NCBI GenBank assembly: GCA_947165425.1
Contig: CAMVAJ010000001.1
Location: forward strand, 62,001-126,000
DNA length: 64,000 bases
Source: an uncultured Clostridia bacterium
GTDB lineage: Bacteria > Bacillota > Clostridia > Christensenellales > Aristaeellaceae
Direction of reading: 5' to 3'
Below, piece after piece: positions 9,068 through 16,485 of the stretch; within the stretch, counting starts at the first letter, position 1, and the number at the start of each line of letters is the position of its first letter. The notes under the pieces were generated by a model, which had not been told where the DNA came from, searched no databases, and worked only from the letters and a program-made list of their open reading frames with translations. Position numbers and translations under genes: made by a program.

Positions 9068-9790
9068 ATGGTTGAAAGCTTTGCCCGGGTCGAGACAAAG
9101 TATATGCTCGATACTGCGCAGACGGAAATGATCGGGCGGGCGCTGACAGCGCACGGCTTCCGGAAATCCGATTTCGGAAACCCTCTGGTTCAAAGCCTGT
9201 ATTACGACACGCCGGACAAAAGCCTGATCCGGGAATCGCTGGAACGCCCTGTATACAAGGAGAAGCTGCGCCTGCGCGCCTACGGAATGCCAAACCTAAA
9301 ATCAAATACCTTTGTCGAGATCAAAAAGAAATACCGAGGCGTCGTCTATAAGCGCCGCATCGCGCTGCCGCTTGAAGCCGCCGCCCGGGGATTGAAGCAG
9401 GGATTCAGAGACGACGAGGCGGGTCAGGTCGGACAGGAGGCCCGGTGGATGATCGAGCGCTATGGCCTGATTCCGTGCGCGGTGATCGCCTATGAACGGG
9501 ACGCCTGGTTCAGCGACACAGACCCGGATGTGCGGATCACCTTCGATCGCAATATCGCCTACCGGATGTGGAATCTGGATCTCCGGCTTGCGGCGCAGAA
9601 CATTCCGCTGACGAGGCCGGACCAGCGTCTGCTGGAGGTCAAAACAAGCGGCACTTATCCGCTGTGGCTCTCGCACCTTTTGTGGGAGACCGGGGTCACG
9701 CGGACCCATTTCTCAAAATATGGCAGCGCCTATCTGCAGGATCAGAAGGAAAAGCTTTGGACAGACATCAGGAGGAAAGCGGTATGTTAG
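9068..9790 (+). CDS. VTC-domain polyphosphate polymerase-like protein
   Basis: A 240-residue protein with the triphosphate-tunnel fold of the yeast vacuolar transporter chaperone catalytic domain, which makes polyphosphate from ATP. The charged residues of the tunnel can be followed in order: ETKY (K11), the LYYDTP block, KLRLRAYG (RxR), VEIKKKYRGVVYKRR, YERDAWFS, LLEVKTSGTYP (E and K) and the final SKYGSAY. No membrane segment is present, unlike the eukaryotic VTC subunits; the adjacent DUF4956 membrane protein may supply it. ATG 9068 has GGAAGG 6 bp upstream, overlapping the end of the previous gene, and the stop overlaps the next gene by 7 bp. Polyphosphate synthesis is inferred from conserved residues. 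Confidence 0.85.
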   Translation: MVESFARVETKYMLDTAQTEMIGRALTAHGFRKSDFGNPLVQSLYYDTPDKSLIRESLERPVYKEKLRLRAYGMPNLKSNTFVEIKKKYRGVVYKRRIALPLEAAARGLKQGFRDDEAGQVGQEARWMIERYGLIPCAVIAYERDAWFSDTDPDVRITFDRNIAYRMWNLDLRLAAQNIPLTRPDQRLLEVKTSGTYPLWLSHLLWETGVTRTHFSKYGSAYLQDQKEKLWTDIRRKAVC

Positions 9791-10452
9791 ACAGTGTTTT
9801 TTCGGGCGGCTCCCTGAACCCGGGCCATGTGGTTTTAGCGCTGGGGCTGGCGATTGTGCTTGGCACCATCGCCGCGCTGTATTACACCAGGCGAAACGTG
9901 ACCACCCGATCCTTAGCGATGACGCTGGCGGTCCTGCCGCTGATCACCGCGACGGTCATCCTGGTTGTCAATGGAAATCTGGGCGCCGGGATCGCGGTGG
10001 CGGGTTCCTTCAGCCTGATCCGGTTTCGCTCCGCACAGGGCAGCGGACAGGAGATCCTGGCGGTTTTCCTAGCGGCCTCGCTCGGCCTGTGCCTGGGCGC
10101 CGGATACATCGCGGTTGCCTGCCTGCTGCTCTTGCTGTACCTGGCGGCGCTGACAATCCTGGGGCTGGTTCACCTCGGCGAAAAAGGAGAACATCGGCGC
10201 GAATTGAAGATTTCCATCCCGGAGGTTCTGGACTATGAGGGTTTGTTCGATGATCTTCTGAACAGCTACGCGGATTCCTGGGAGTTGGATCGCGTCAAGA
10301 CCGTTGAGATGGGCAGCGTTTATCAGCTGGTTTATCAGCTGACGCCGAAGGATATCACGTCTACCAAGGGCTTTCTGGATTCGATCAGGTCGAGAAACGG
10401 CAATCTGCCCGTCTCCCTGGGCAAAATACCCCAGACGCGGGAGAGCATGTAA
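9784..10452 (+). CDS. DUF4956 multi-pass membrane protein
   Basis: 222 residues. Four hydrophobic helices occupy roughly the first 130 positions (VVLALGLAIVLGTIAALYY; LAMTLAVLPLITATVILVV; AGSFSLIRFRSAQGSG follows, a conserved loop of the family; then two more helices), and a soluble C-terminal domain of about 90 residues with alternating beta/alpha character follows. It overlaps the VTC gene by 7 bp, so the two products are probably made together. The pairing of VTC and DUF4956 is recurrent in bacteria, and a role in moving or coupling the VTC product across the membrane is a reasonable guess, but not shown. Overlap and conserved loop make the gene call secure. Confidence 0.85.
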   Translation: MLDSVFSGGSLNPGHVVLALGLAIVLGTIAALYYTRRNVTTRSLAMTLAVLPLITATVILVVNGNLGAGIAVAGSFSLIRFRSAQGSGQEILAVFLAASLGLCLGAGYIAVACLLLLLYLAALTILGLVHLGEKGEHRRELKISIPEVLDYEGLFDDLLNSYADSWELDRVKTVEMGSVYQLVYQLTPKDITSTKGFLDSIRSRNGNLPVSLGKIPQTRESM

Positions 10453-10458
10453 AAAGAC

Positions 10459-10487
10459 ATGACAGAACGGACAAAATCTGCTATGCT
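10459..10487 (+). promoter_or_regulatory. possible promoter for the two-component system
   Basis: ATGACA (10459-10464), 17 bp spacer, TATGCT (10482-10487). If used, transcription would begin only ~10 nt before the regulator start, giving an almost leaderless message. The short 50 bp gap makes co-transcription from upstream equally possible. Confidence 0.35.
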
Positions 10488-10504
10488 ATGCGCGGGTGAT
10501 GAGA

Positions 10505-11179
10505 ATGCGAATTCTGTTTGCGGAGGACGACCTGGATCTGAGCAACGCGGTCAAGACGCTGCTGGAACGCTCCGGCTATCAGGTGGACGCGGTGTACGAC
10601 GGCGCGGAGGCCGCGAGCTTTGCGGAGGACGAGGTCTATGACGGGATCATCCTGGATTGGATGATGCCGGAGATGGATGGGATTACGGTGCTCCGCAGGC
10701 TGCGCTCCAGAGGGATTCAGACGCCCTGTCTCCTGCTGACCGCACGGGACGCGGTGGAGGACAGGGTTACCGGACTGGACGCGGGCGCGGATGACTATCT
10801 TCCGAAGCCCTTCAACGCCAGCGAGCTTCTCGCCCGCGTCCGTGCGATGCTGCGCCGGCGGGAAGCTTATATTCCGGACGTGGTGACCTTTGAGGATCTG
10901 ACGCTCGACAAGGGGCAGGGCGAGCTTCGCTGCGGAGCGCGTACCGTTCAGCTGTCGGGGAAAAGCTACCTCCTGATGGAGGTCCTCATGGAGAATCCGA
11001 AAATCATCTTCTCTGTTCAGCAGCTGATGGACAAGGTGTGGGGCTGGGACGCAGAGGCTGAGATCAACGTTGTCTGGGTCAATATCTCGCAGCTTCGGAA
11101 AAAGCTTGCGGAGCTGGCGACGTGCGTGGAGATCCGAATGCACCGCGGGACGGGCTACTCCCTGGAGAAAAGACCATGA
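10505..11179 (+). CDS. OmpR-family response regulator
   Basis: 224 residues: a receiver domain with acidic pocket E7-D8-D9, phospho-acceptor D51 (IILDWMMPEMDG), Thr in LLLTARD and Lys in PKPF, followed by an OmpR/PhoB winged helix (LSGKSYLLMEVLMENPKIIFS, then VWVNISQLRKKL). GTG 10496, ATG 10499 and ATG 10505 are all in frame; 10505 is preferred because GGGTGAT (10494-10500) can serve as its ribosome binding site. It shares ATGA with the kinase gene. As the last-but-one gene of the surface cluster it is the likely regulator of that cluster, perhaps through the TGTTCA repeats at 5868-5884. The signal is unknown. Confidence 0.93.
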   Translation: MRILFAEDDLDLSNAVKTLLERSGYQVDAVYDGAEAASFAEDEVYDGIILDWMMPEMDGITVLRRLRSRGIQTPCLLLTARDAVEDRVTGLDAGADDYLPKPFNASELLARVRAMLRRREAYIPDVVTFEDLTLDKGQGELRCGARTVQLSGKSYLLMEVLMENPKIIFSVQQLMDKVWGWDAEAEINVVWVNISQLRKKLAELATCVEIRMHRGTGYSLEKRP

Positions 11180-12417
11180 TCAAGAAACTGCAGAGAAGGT
11201 TTATCCGCATCGCGGTCATTGTGCTGACTGTGGCCATGGTGCTGGTGGTTGGCATTGTCAATATCGCGAACTGGATCAGCGTTCGGAGCGAGCTGGAGAC
11301 AACGCTCTCCTTCCTGGCCCAGAGCGACGGCCTTGGCCTGCGCGAAGAGCCCGGGCGGCGCCTGGCGGGGAAAAGCAAACACACGAGGAACCTGTTGGGT
11401 GAATCCAACAGTTTTTCCGTCATCTATGATCAGGAGGGGAATCTTCGCAGGATGGCGCTGGACAGCATGATGGATGCCGACGGAGAGACTGCCCTATCCC
11501 TGGCTGAACAGGCGGTTCAGTGGGGACAGGAAAGCGCCTTTCTCCAGGATTATCTCTACAAAATGACAACGCTCCCAAACGGCGAGACGAGAATCACCTT
11601 CCTCAACTGCGAGACAAGACTGGCCGCCGTCCGGAACCTGGCGCTTATTTCCGGCATAGCATGTTTGGGCGGAATCGCGCTGGCATGGCTGTTTGTTTCC
11701 ATCGCCAGCAGAAAGGCGGTGGAACCGACCATCCGCAACATGGAGCAGCAGAAACAGTTTATCACAGACGCCAGCCATGAACTGAAAACGCCTCTGACCG
11801 TCATCTCAACCAACATGGAGCTGCTTCAGATGGAGATGAAGGAGAACCAGTGGATCCGCAGCACGCAGAAGCAGACGGCCCAGATGCGGCATCTCGTGGA
11901 TGAACTGGTCTATCTCTCCCGCATGGAGGAGGAATCCGCGCCGCTGACCATGACGGAGCTCGATTTTTCCGCCCTTCTCAAAGAGACGGCAGAGCCGTTC
12001 CTGGGCATGGCGGAGTATCAGGGACGGGAAATGCTGCTGGAGGTCGAGGACAACCTGGCGGTCCACGGAGACCGCGCGTCGATCCAGCGCCTGATTTCCA
12101 CACTCTGCGATAACGCGGTCAAATATGCCGCCGGGGAGGGACCGATCCGTGCCCAGGCGAAGATGGACGGAAAGCGTGTTCTGTTCTCGATTTCAAACGA
12201 GGTTTCCGAGCCCCTGACCAGGGAACAGTGTGAACAGCTTTTCCACCGCTTTTACAGGGCGGATGCCTCGCGAAGCAAGGGGAAGAAGAGCGGATTTGGC
12301 ATCGGACTCTCCATAGCCGCGGCCATCACCGAAAAGCACGGCGGGGAGATCAGTGCGGCGATGGAGGGCGAGAATCGTTTGGTGCTGATCTGCAGCCTGC
12401 CAAAGGCAAATAAATAG
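11176..12417 (+). CDS. sensor histidine kinase
   Basis: 413 residues, partner of the preceding regulator (4 bp ATGA overlap). Order: TM1 (about 11-32), an extracytoplasmic sensor segment of ~120 residues, TM2 (about 153-176), HisKA dimerisation domain with H201 in the H-box (TDASHELKTPLTV), and a HATPase_c domain with N-box (DNAVKYA) and G-box (GFGIGLSIAAAI). The F/G1 region is short. The extracytoplasmic domain has no family I recognise, so the stimulus may be a cell-envelope condition related to the cluster. A possible promoter for aroA lies just downstream, and no T-rich terminator is obvious between them. Confidence 0.93.
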   Translation: MIKKLQRRFIRIAVIVLTVAMVLVVGIVNIANWISVRSELETTLSFLAQSDGLGLREEPGRRLAGKSKHTRNLLGESNSFSVIYDQEGNLRRMALDSMMDADGETALSLAEQAVQWGQESAFLQDYLYKMTTLPNGETRITFLNCETRLAAVRNLALISGIACLGGIALAWLFVSIASRKAVEPTIRNMEQQKQFITDASHELKTPLTVISTNMELLQMEMKENQWIRSTQKQTAQMRHLVDELVYLSRMEEESAPLTMTELDFSALLKETAEPFLGMAEYQGREMLLEVEDNLAVHGDRASIQRLISTLCDNAVKYAAGEGPIRAQAKMDGKRVLFSISNEVSEPLTREQCEQLFHRFYRADASRSKGKKSGFGIGLSIAAAITEKHGGEISAAMEGENRLVLICSLPKANK

Positions 12418-12467
12418 CCGAGCCTGAAGGCTGAAAACTGTATACGAAAAAAGAACAGAATGAATAC

Positions 12468-12496
12468 GTGACTTGTATCTGAATGCGTGCTAAGAT
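12468..12496 (+). promoter_or_regulatory. possible promoter for aroA-aroC-pheA
   Basis: GTGACT (12468-12473), 17 bp spacer, TAAGAT (12491-12496). Each hexamer matches consensus at four positions. The leader would be about 30 nt. Confidence 0.4.
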
Positions 12497-12531
12497 AAGC
12501 ATGATCACTGCTTGAAAGGAAGAATCCCCCG

Positions 12532-13803
12532 ATGCAAGTCACGTTTCATCCTGCCAAAATGCAGGGCACAGTGAACGCTCCTGCCTCAAAGTCTGAACTG
12601 CATCGTTTGATGATCTGCGCCGGTCTCTCGGAGCAGGGAATCACGCTCTCTGACTGCACCTTTTCCTCGGATATTGAAGCGACGGCTCATTGCCTTCGCG
12701 CGATCGGCGCGGAGGTGAAGCTTTTGACAGACAAAATCGAAGTCTGTGGCTGGAGACATAAACCGGACATGCTGCCGGTCTATGACTGCGGCGAGAGCGG
12801 CTCGACGCTTCGCTTTTTTGTTCCCGTTTCGCTGGCGCTGACCCATGGCGGTGTTTTCAGGATGCACGGCCGGCTTAGCCAGCGGCCGATGGATGTCTAT
12901 CGGGATCTGTTTGTCCCGAGAGGCGTACACTGGCGTATGGGTGTCGGCGCGGATGGGACCGCGGAGCTGACCGTGATGGGGGAAATGGCCTGCGGAGCTT
13001 ACGAATTGCCGGGGGATGTCTCAAGCCAATTTGTATCCGGCCTGCTGTTTGCCCTGCCGCTCCTGCCGGCGGATTCGACGCTCACCGTGCGCGAGCCGGT
13101 GGAATCGGCCCAGTATATCAGCATGACCATCCAGGCGCTGCGGGACAGCGGGATCCAGATCAACGATCGCGGGCCGATGAGCTGGTATATTCACGGAGGA
13201 CAGTGCTATCGGGCTTCGAACCGCTCGCTGGATGGAGACTGGAGTCAGGCGGCTGTGCTGCTCTGCATGGGCGCAATCGGAGGAGACGTCACGGTGTCCG
13301 GGCTGCACCCGGACTCTCTGCAGGGCGACCGCAAGGTGGTCTCATTCCTGCGCAGCCTGGGCGCTGGCGTCGAGGAGCGGGCGGACTCGGTCAGGGTTTA
13401 CGCCGGCAAGCTGCACGGCGCGGAGCTGGATGTGCGGAATACCCCGGATATCGGGCCCATGCTCGCGCTGGTCTGTCAGCTGGCGGAGGGGGAGAGCAAG
13501 CTGACGGGCTGCTCCAGGCTCCGGCTCAAGGAGAGCGACCGGCTTGAGCAGACGGTTGAGATTCTGAATCGAATGGGCGGCGACGCCCGCTCGGATGGCG
13601 ATACCATTTTGATCCGTGGCGTGAAATCCCTGCGCGGCGGGGTTGAATTCGGCAAGCTTGCGGACCATCGGATGGTGATGCTCGCCTCCGCCGCCGCGAC
13701 GGTTGCGGAGCAGCCTGTGACGGTCTCGGACGCGGAGGCGCTGTCCAAATCTTGGCCTTCCTATTTGGGGGTTTATCGGCAGCTTGGAGGGATCGCAAAG
13801 TGA
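12532..13803 (+). CDS. aroA: 3-phosphoshikimate 1-carboxyvinyltransferase (EPSP synthase)
   Basis: Sixth step of the shikimate pathway: joins phosphoenolpyruvate to shikimate 3-phosphate. 423 residues, normal length. Visible family blocks: NAPASKSELHRLM (substrate-binding lysine), CGESGSTLRFF, a QRPMD-type segment (LSQRPMDVY), a QFVSGLLFALPLL segment, GDWSQAA, a DIGPMLALVCQLAEG block, LKESDR and the C-terminal DHRMVM. AAAGGA precedes the ATG. Its TGA overlaps the GTG start of aroC, so the three aromatic genes form a coupled operon. Confidence 0.95.
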   Translation: MQVTFHPAKMQGTVNAPASKSELHRLMICAGLSEQGITLSDCTFSSDIEATAHCLRAIGAEVKLLTDKIEVCGWRHKPDMLPVYDCGESGSTLRFFVPVSLALTHGGVFRMHGRLSQRPMDVYRDLFVPRGVHWRMGVGADGTAELTVMGEMACGAYELPGDVSSQFVSGLLFALPLLPADSTLTVREPVESAQYISMTIQALRDSGIQINDRGPMSWYIHGGQCYRASNRSLDGDWSQAAVLLCMGAIGGDVTVSGLHPDSLQGDRKVVSFLRSLGAGVEERADSVRVYAGKLHGAELDVRNTPDIGPMLALVCQLAEGESKLTGCSRLRLKESDRLEQTVEILNRMGGDARSDGDTILIRGVKSLRGGVEFGKLADHRMVMLASAAATVAEQPVTVSDAEALSKSWPSYLGVYRQLGGIAK

Positions 13804-14906
13804 GCTCCACCTATGGAGAACACCTGAAGGTCACGCTCTTTGGACAGAGCCACGGCGCGGCGATCGGCGTTGTGATCGAGGGACTTCCTGCCGGGATGGA
13901 GATCGATCAGGAGGCGCTTTCACACGCGCTGGCCCGCAGGGCGCCCGGAAGGAGCGATCTCTCAACGCCGCGCAAGGAGACGGATCAGCCGGAGTTCCTC
14001 TCCGGCGTGATGGACGGCGTGCTCACAGGGCAGCCGCTCTGCGCGGTGATCCGCAATCATGATCAGCACTCGCGGGATTACAGCACCGAGCTGGATTTGC
14101 TGCGCCCCGGACACGCGGATTATACCGGGCACATCCGCTACTTTGGCTTTGAGGACTGGCGGGGCGGCGGCAGCTTTTCCGGACGTCTGACCGCGCCGAT
14201 TGTGCTGGCGGGCGCCCTGTGCGCGCAGTTTTTACGGGAAAAGGGGATCCGAATCTTCAGCCATATCTCCCGGCTTGGGGCTCACCAGGACGAGCGAATC
14301 GAGACGGCGGAACAGAGCCAGCTGGAAGCGCTCTCTGAGATGACCTTGCCGACGCTCAGCCCGTGCATGGAGGAGCGGATGGCCGAGACCATTCGGGAGG
14401 CCAGGCGCAGCGGAGACTCGGTCGGCGGTTCGGTCACCTGCCGGGTGGATGGCCTGCCCGCGGGGCTTGGCGCTCCGTTCTTCGGCAGCGTGGAATCCGA
14501 ACTGTCCCGCTTGCTGTTTTCAATTCCCGGTGTCAAAGCGGTGGCGTTTGGAGACGGCTTCGCTTTTGCGGAGGGAACGGGAAGCGAAATGAACGACGCC
14601 TTCACGATCCGGAACGGGCAGATCCGAACCGCCACCAACCACAGCGGCGGCATCAACGGCGGAATCACCAACGGGATGCCGCTGCTGTTCACTTGTGCGG
14701 TTCGCCCGACGCCGACCATCGCCTCGCCGCAGCGGACCGTATCCATCCGGGATATGGAAGAGCGGGAGATCTCGGCCAGGGGCCGCCACGATCCCTGCAT
14801 TCTGCCGCGCGTCTGTCCTGTCGTGGAGGCAATGGCGGCCATTGGCCTGACGGAACTATGGAAGGAGCGCGCGCAATGCCTGTCCGTGTCGCCTACCCGG
14901 GGATAA
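13800..14906 (+). CDS. aroC: chorismate synthase
   Basis: Final step to chorismate (anti-1,4-elimination of phosphate from EPSP, needing reduced FMN). The GTG at 13800 overlaps the aroA stop (GTGA) and has GGAGGG 7 bp upstream; it yields the typical N-terminus SSTYGEHLKVTLFGQSHG with the catalytic-region GQSHG. 368 residues, with the FMN/substrate blocks RRAPGRSDLSTPRKE, GHADYTG, DWRGGGSFSGR, NHSGGINGGITNG and the terminal RHDPCILPR block. An in-frame ATG at 13752 lies inside aroA and has no family similarity before GTG 13800. Confidence 0.95.
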   Translation: MSSTYGEHLKVTLFGQSHGAAIGVVIEGLPAGMEIDQEALSHALARRAPGRSDLSTPRKETDQPEFLSGVMDGVLTGQPLCAVIRNHDQHSRDYSTELDLLRPGHADYTGHIRYFGFEDWRGGGSFSGRLTAPIVLAGALCAQFLREKGIRIFSHISRLGAHQDERIETAEQSQLEALSEMTLPTLSPCMEERMAETIREARRSGDSVGGSVTCRVDGLPAGLGAPFFGSVESELSRLLFSIPGVKAVAFGDGFAFAEGTGSEMNDAFTIRNGQIRTATNHSGGINGGITNGMPLLFTCAVRPTPTIASPQRTVSIRDMEEREISARGRHDPCILPRVCPVVEAMAAIGLTELWKERAQCLSVSPTRG

Positions 14907-15700
14907 TCGGCAGCTTTTCGTTCGGAGCTGCCAGACAGGTTTTTCCGGACGCGGAGCTGATTGGTTATCCAACGTTCTCGCTGGCCGCGGAGGCGGTGAC
15001 CCAGGAAAAAGCGGACTACGCCATGCTGCCGGTGGAGAACTCGTTTGCCGGGGCCGTTCTGGCCACCTATGGGCTTTTGGAAGAGCTGCCGCTCTATATC
15101 ATCGGCGAAACCCTGTACCCGGTCCGGCACCAGCTGCTGGGCGTGCCCGGGGCCGCCATAGAGGAGATCCGTCAGATCGCCAGCCATCCGCAGGCGATCG
15201 CCCAGTGCGATACGTTTCTGTCAGGTCTTCCCGGCGTGAAGGTCGTGGCGTCGGATAATACCGCCATCAGCGCGCGCGAGGTCGCGGAAAGAGGCGACCG
15301 GACCCATGCCGCGATCGCCAGCGCCGCGGCGGCGGAAGTGTTCCATCTGCAGATTCTGAAGGCGGATATCCAAACCTCTGCAAATAATACGACACGCTTT
15401 TTGATCGTATCGCGGGAAAAGACACCTCTGTCCAGGCCGAACAAGGCGACGGTGGTTTTCCGTGTCAAAAATGAAGTCGGCGCGCTGGTGCGCGTGCTGG
15501 AAATCTTTGCGGATCACGGGCTGAACATGATCCGAATCGAGAGCCGCCCGCTGCGGAACATGCCGTTCCTCTATTTCTTCACGGTGGACATTGACGGCGA
15601 GGTGGACGGCGACTCCTTTGAGCGCGCAATCAAAGAAGCCCGGAAAGCCAGCGAGGCTTTCCGGGTGATCGGCCGCTATGCGGCGGGACATATGGATTAG
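14876..15700 (+). CDS. pheA: prephenate dehydratase (monofunctional, with ACT domain)
   Basis: Converts prephenate to phenylpyruvate in phenylalanine synthesis. 274 residues: dehydratase domain from about 1-180 (VAYPGIIGSFS, VENSFAGAV, SHPQAIAQC, the NTTRFLIV motif with catalytic Thr) and a C-terminal ACT domain (VKNEVGALVRVLEIFADHGLNM, with IESRP for phenylalanine feedback binding). No chorismate mutase domain is fused, so that activity must come from elsewhere. It overlaps aroC by 31 bp; AAGGAG (14862-14867) sits 8 bp before ATG 14876. Confidence 0.95.
   Translation: MPVRVAYPGIIGSFSFGAARQVFPDAELIGYPTFSLAAEAVTQEKADYAMLPVENSFAGAVLATYGLLEELPLYIIGETLYPVRHQLLGVPGAAIEEIRQIASHPQAIAQCDTFLSGLPGVKVVASDNTAISAREVAERGDRTHAAIASAAAAEVFHLQILKADIQTSANNTTRFLIVSREKTPLSRPNKATVVFRVKNEVGALVRVLEIFADHGLNMIRIESRPLRNMPFLYFFTVDIDGEVDGDSFERAIKEARKASEAFRVIGRYAAGHMD
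15639..15665. repeat. 11 bp perfect hairpin inside the 3' end of pheA
   Basis: CCCGGAAAGCC, five-base loop, GGCTTTCCGGG. It lies in coding sequence, has no T-run, and faces the convergent sirtuin gene that ends 50 bp further on. It might slow polymerase or protect the mRNA end; no true terminator is visible in the 14 bp gap between the two genes. Confidence 0.5.
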
Positions 15701-15714
15701 TGGGCGAAACAGCC

Positions 15715-16443
15715 TTACATGTCGACAGGTTCTACCTTGATGGCGGAGAGTACTTCGCCTATTTTTTGATGGATGACAAGGTCGGCCATCCCGTCGTAGG
15801 GCGTTGAATCCCGGTTAATCAGCACGAGGTGGGAGCCGCCAAAATCGCGCAGAAGACCGGCAGCCGGATAGACCGTGAGACTGGTGCCGGCCACGATCAT
15901 CAGATCCGCGCGGCGGATATCATGAATCGCGCCGGCGAGAACCGAGGAATCCAGCGATTCCTCATAGAGGACGACATCCGGCTTCACAATGCCGCCGCAG
16001 CTGCAGCGCGGAATACCCTCGGATTCTTTGATAAACTCTGGCGCAAAGGCTTTGCCGCACCGAACGCAATGGTTCCGCCAGACGCTTCCGTGCAGCTCCC
16101 ACACGCGTTTGCTGCCGGCCTTCTGATGCAGGCCGTCGATGTTCTGCGTGACGACGGAGGTGAGACGTCCGGCCGCTTCCAGCTCGGCGAGCTTGCGATG
16201 CGCCGCGTTCGGCTGCGCCTCCAGCGGCAGCATCTTCGCCCGATAGAAGCGATAGAAGGCTTCCGGCTTCTGGCTGAAATAGCTTCGGCTGAGAATCGTT
16301 TCGGGTGGCTCGTCATACTGCTGATGGTACAGCCCGTCGACCGAGCGGAAATCCGGGATGCCGCTCTCCGTGCTGACACCTGCTCCGCCGAAGAACACGA
16401 TTCGCCTGGATTGGTTGATGAGTTCCTGCAGCTTTTCAATCAT
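15715..16443 (-). CDS. NAD-dependent protein deacylase (sirtuin)
   Basis: 242 residues. Removes acyl groups from protein lysines with NAD+. Visible motifs: GAGVSTESGIPDFRS (NAD binding), TQNIDGLHQKAG, the catalytic ELHGS histidine, a four-cysteine zinc site (CVRC then CSC), VVLYEE and the C-terminal GTSLTVYPAAG and INRD blocks. ATG 16443 is preferred (GGTGAG 5 bp upstream); a GTG at 16455 would add MVSQ without a better ribosome site. It lies 40 bp downstream of the PQQ-propeller gene and is likely cotranscribed with it. Substrates are unknown. Confidence 0.92.
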   Translation of the reverse strand: MIEKLQELINQSRRIVFFGGAGVSTESGIPDFRSVDGLYHQQYDEPPETILSRSYFSQKPEAFYRFYRAKMLPLEAQPNAAHRKLAELEAAGRLTSVVTQNIDGLHQKAGSKRVWELHGSVWRNHCVRCGKAFAPEFIKESEGIPRCSCGGIVKPDVVLYEESLDSSVLAGAIHDIRRADLMIVAGTSLTVYPAAGLLRDFGGSHLVLINRDSTPYDGMADLVIHQKIGEVLSAIKVEPVDM

Positions 16444-16485
16444 TTGGCTCACCACGATTCTGCTTGCGCATCTGCACCCTTGCCT

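Noticed and set aside
10461..10473. GACA-N5-GACA before the response regulator as an autoregulatory repeat
   Set aside because: The period is 9 bp, not the 10-11 bp of OmpR-family sites, and the sequence differs from the TGTTCA repeat.
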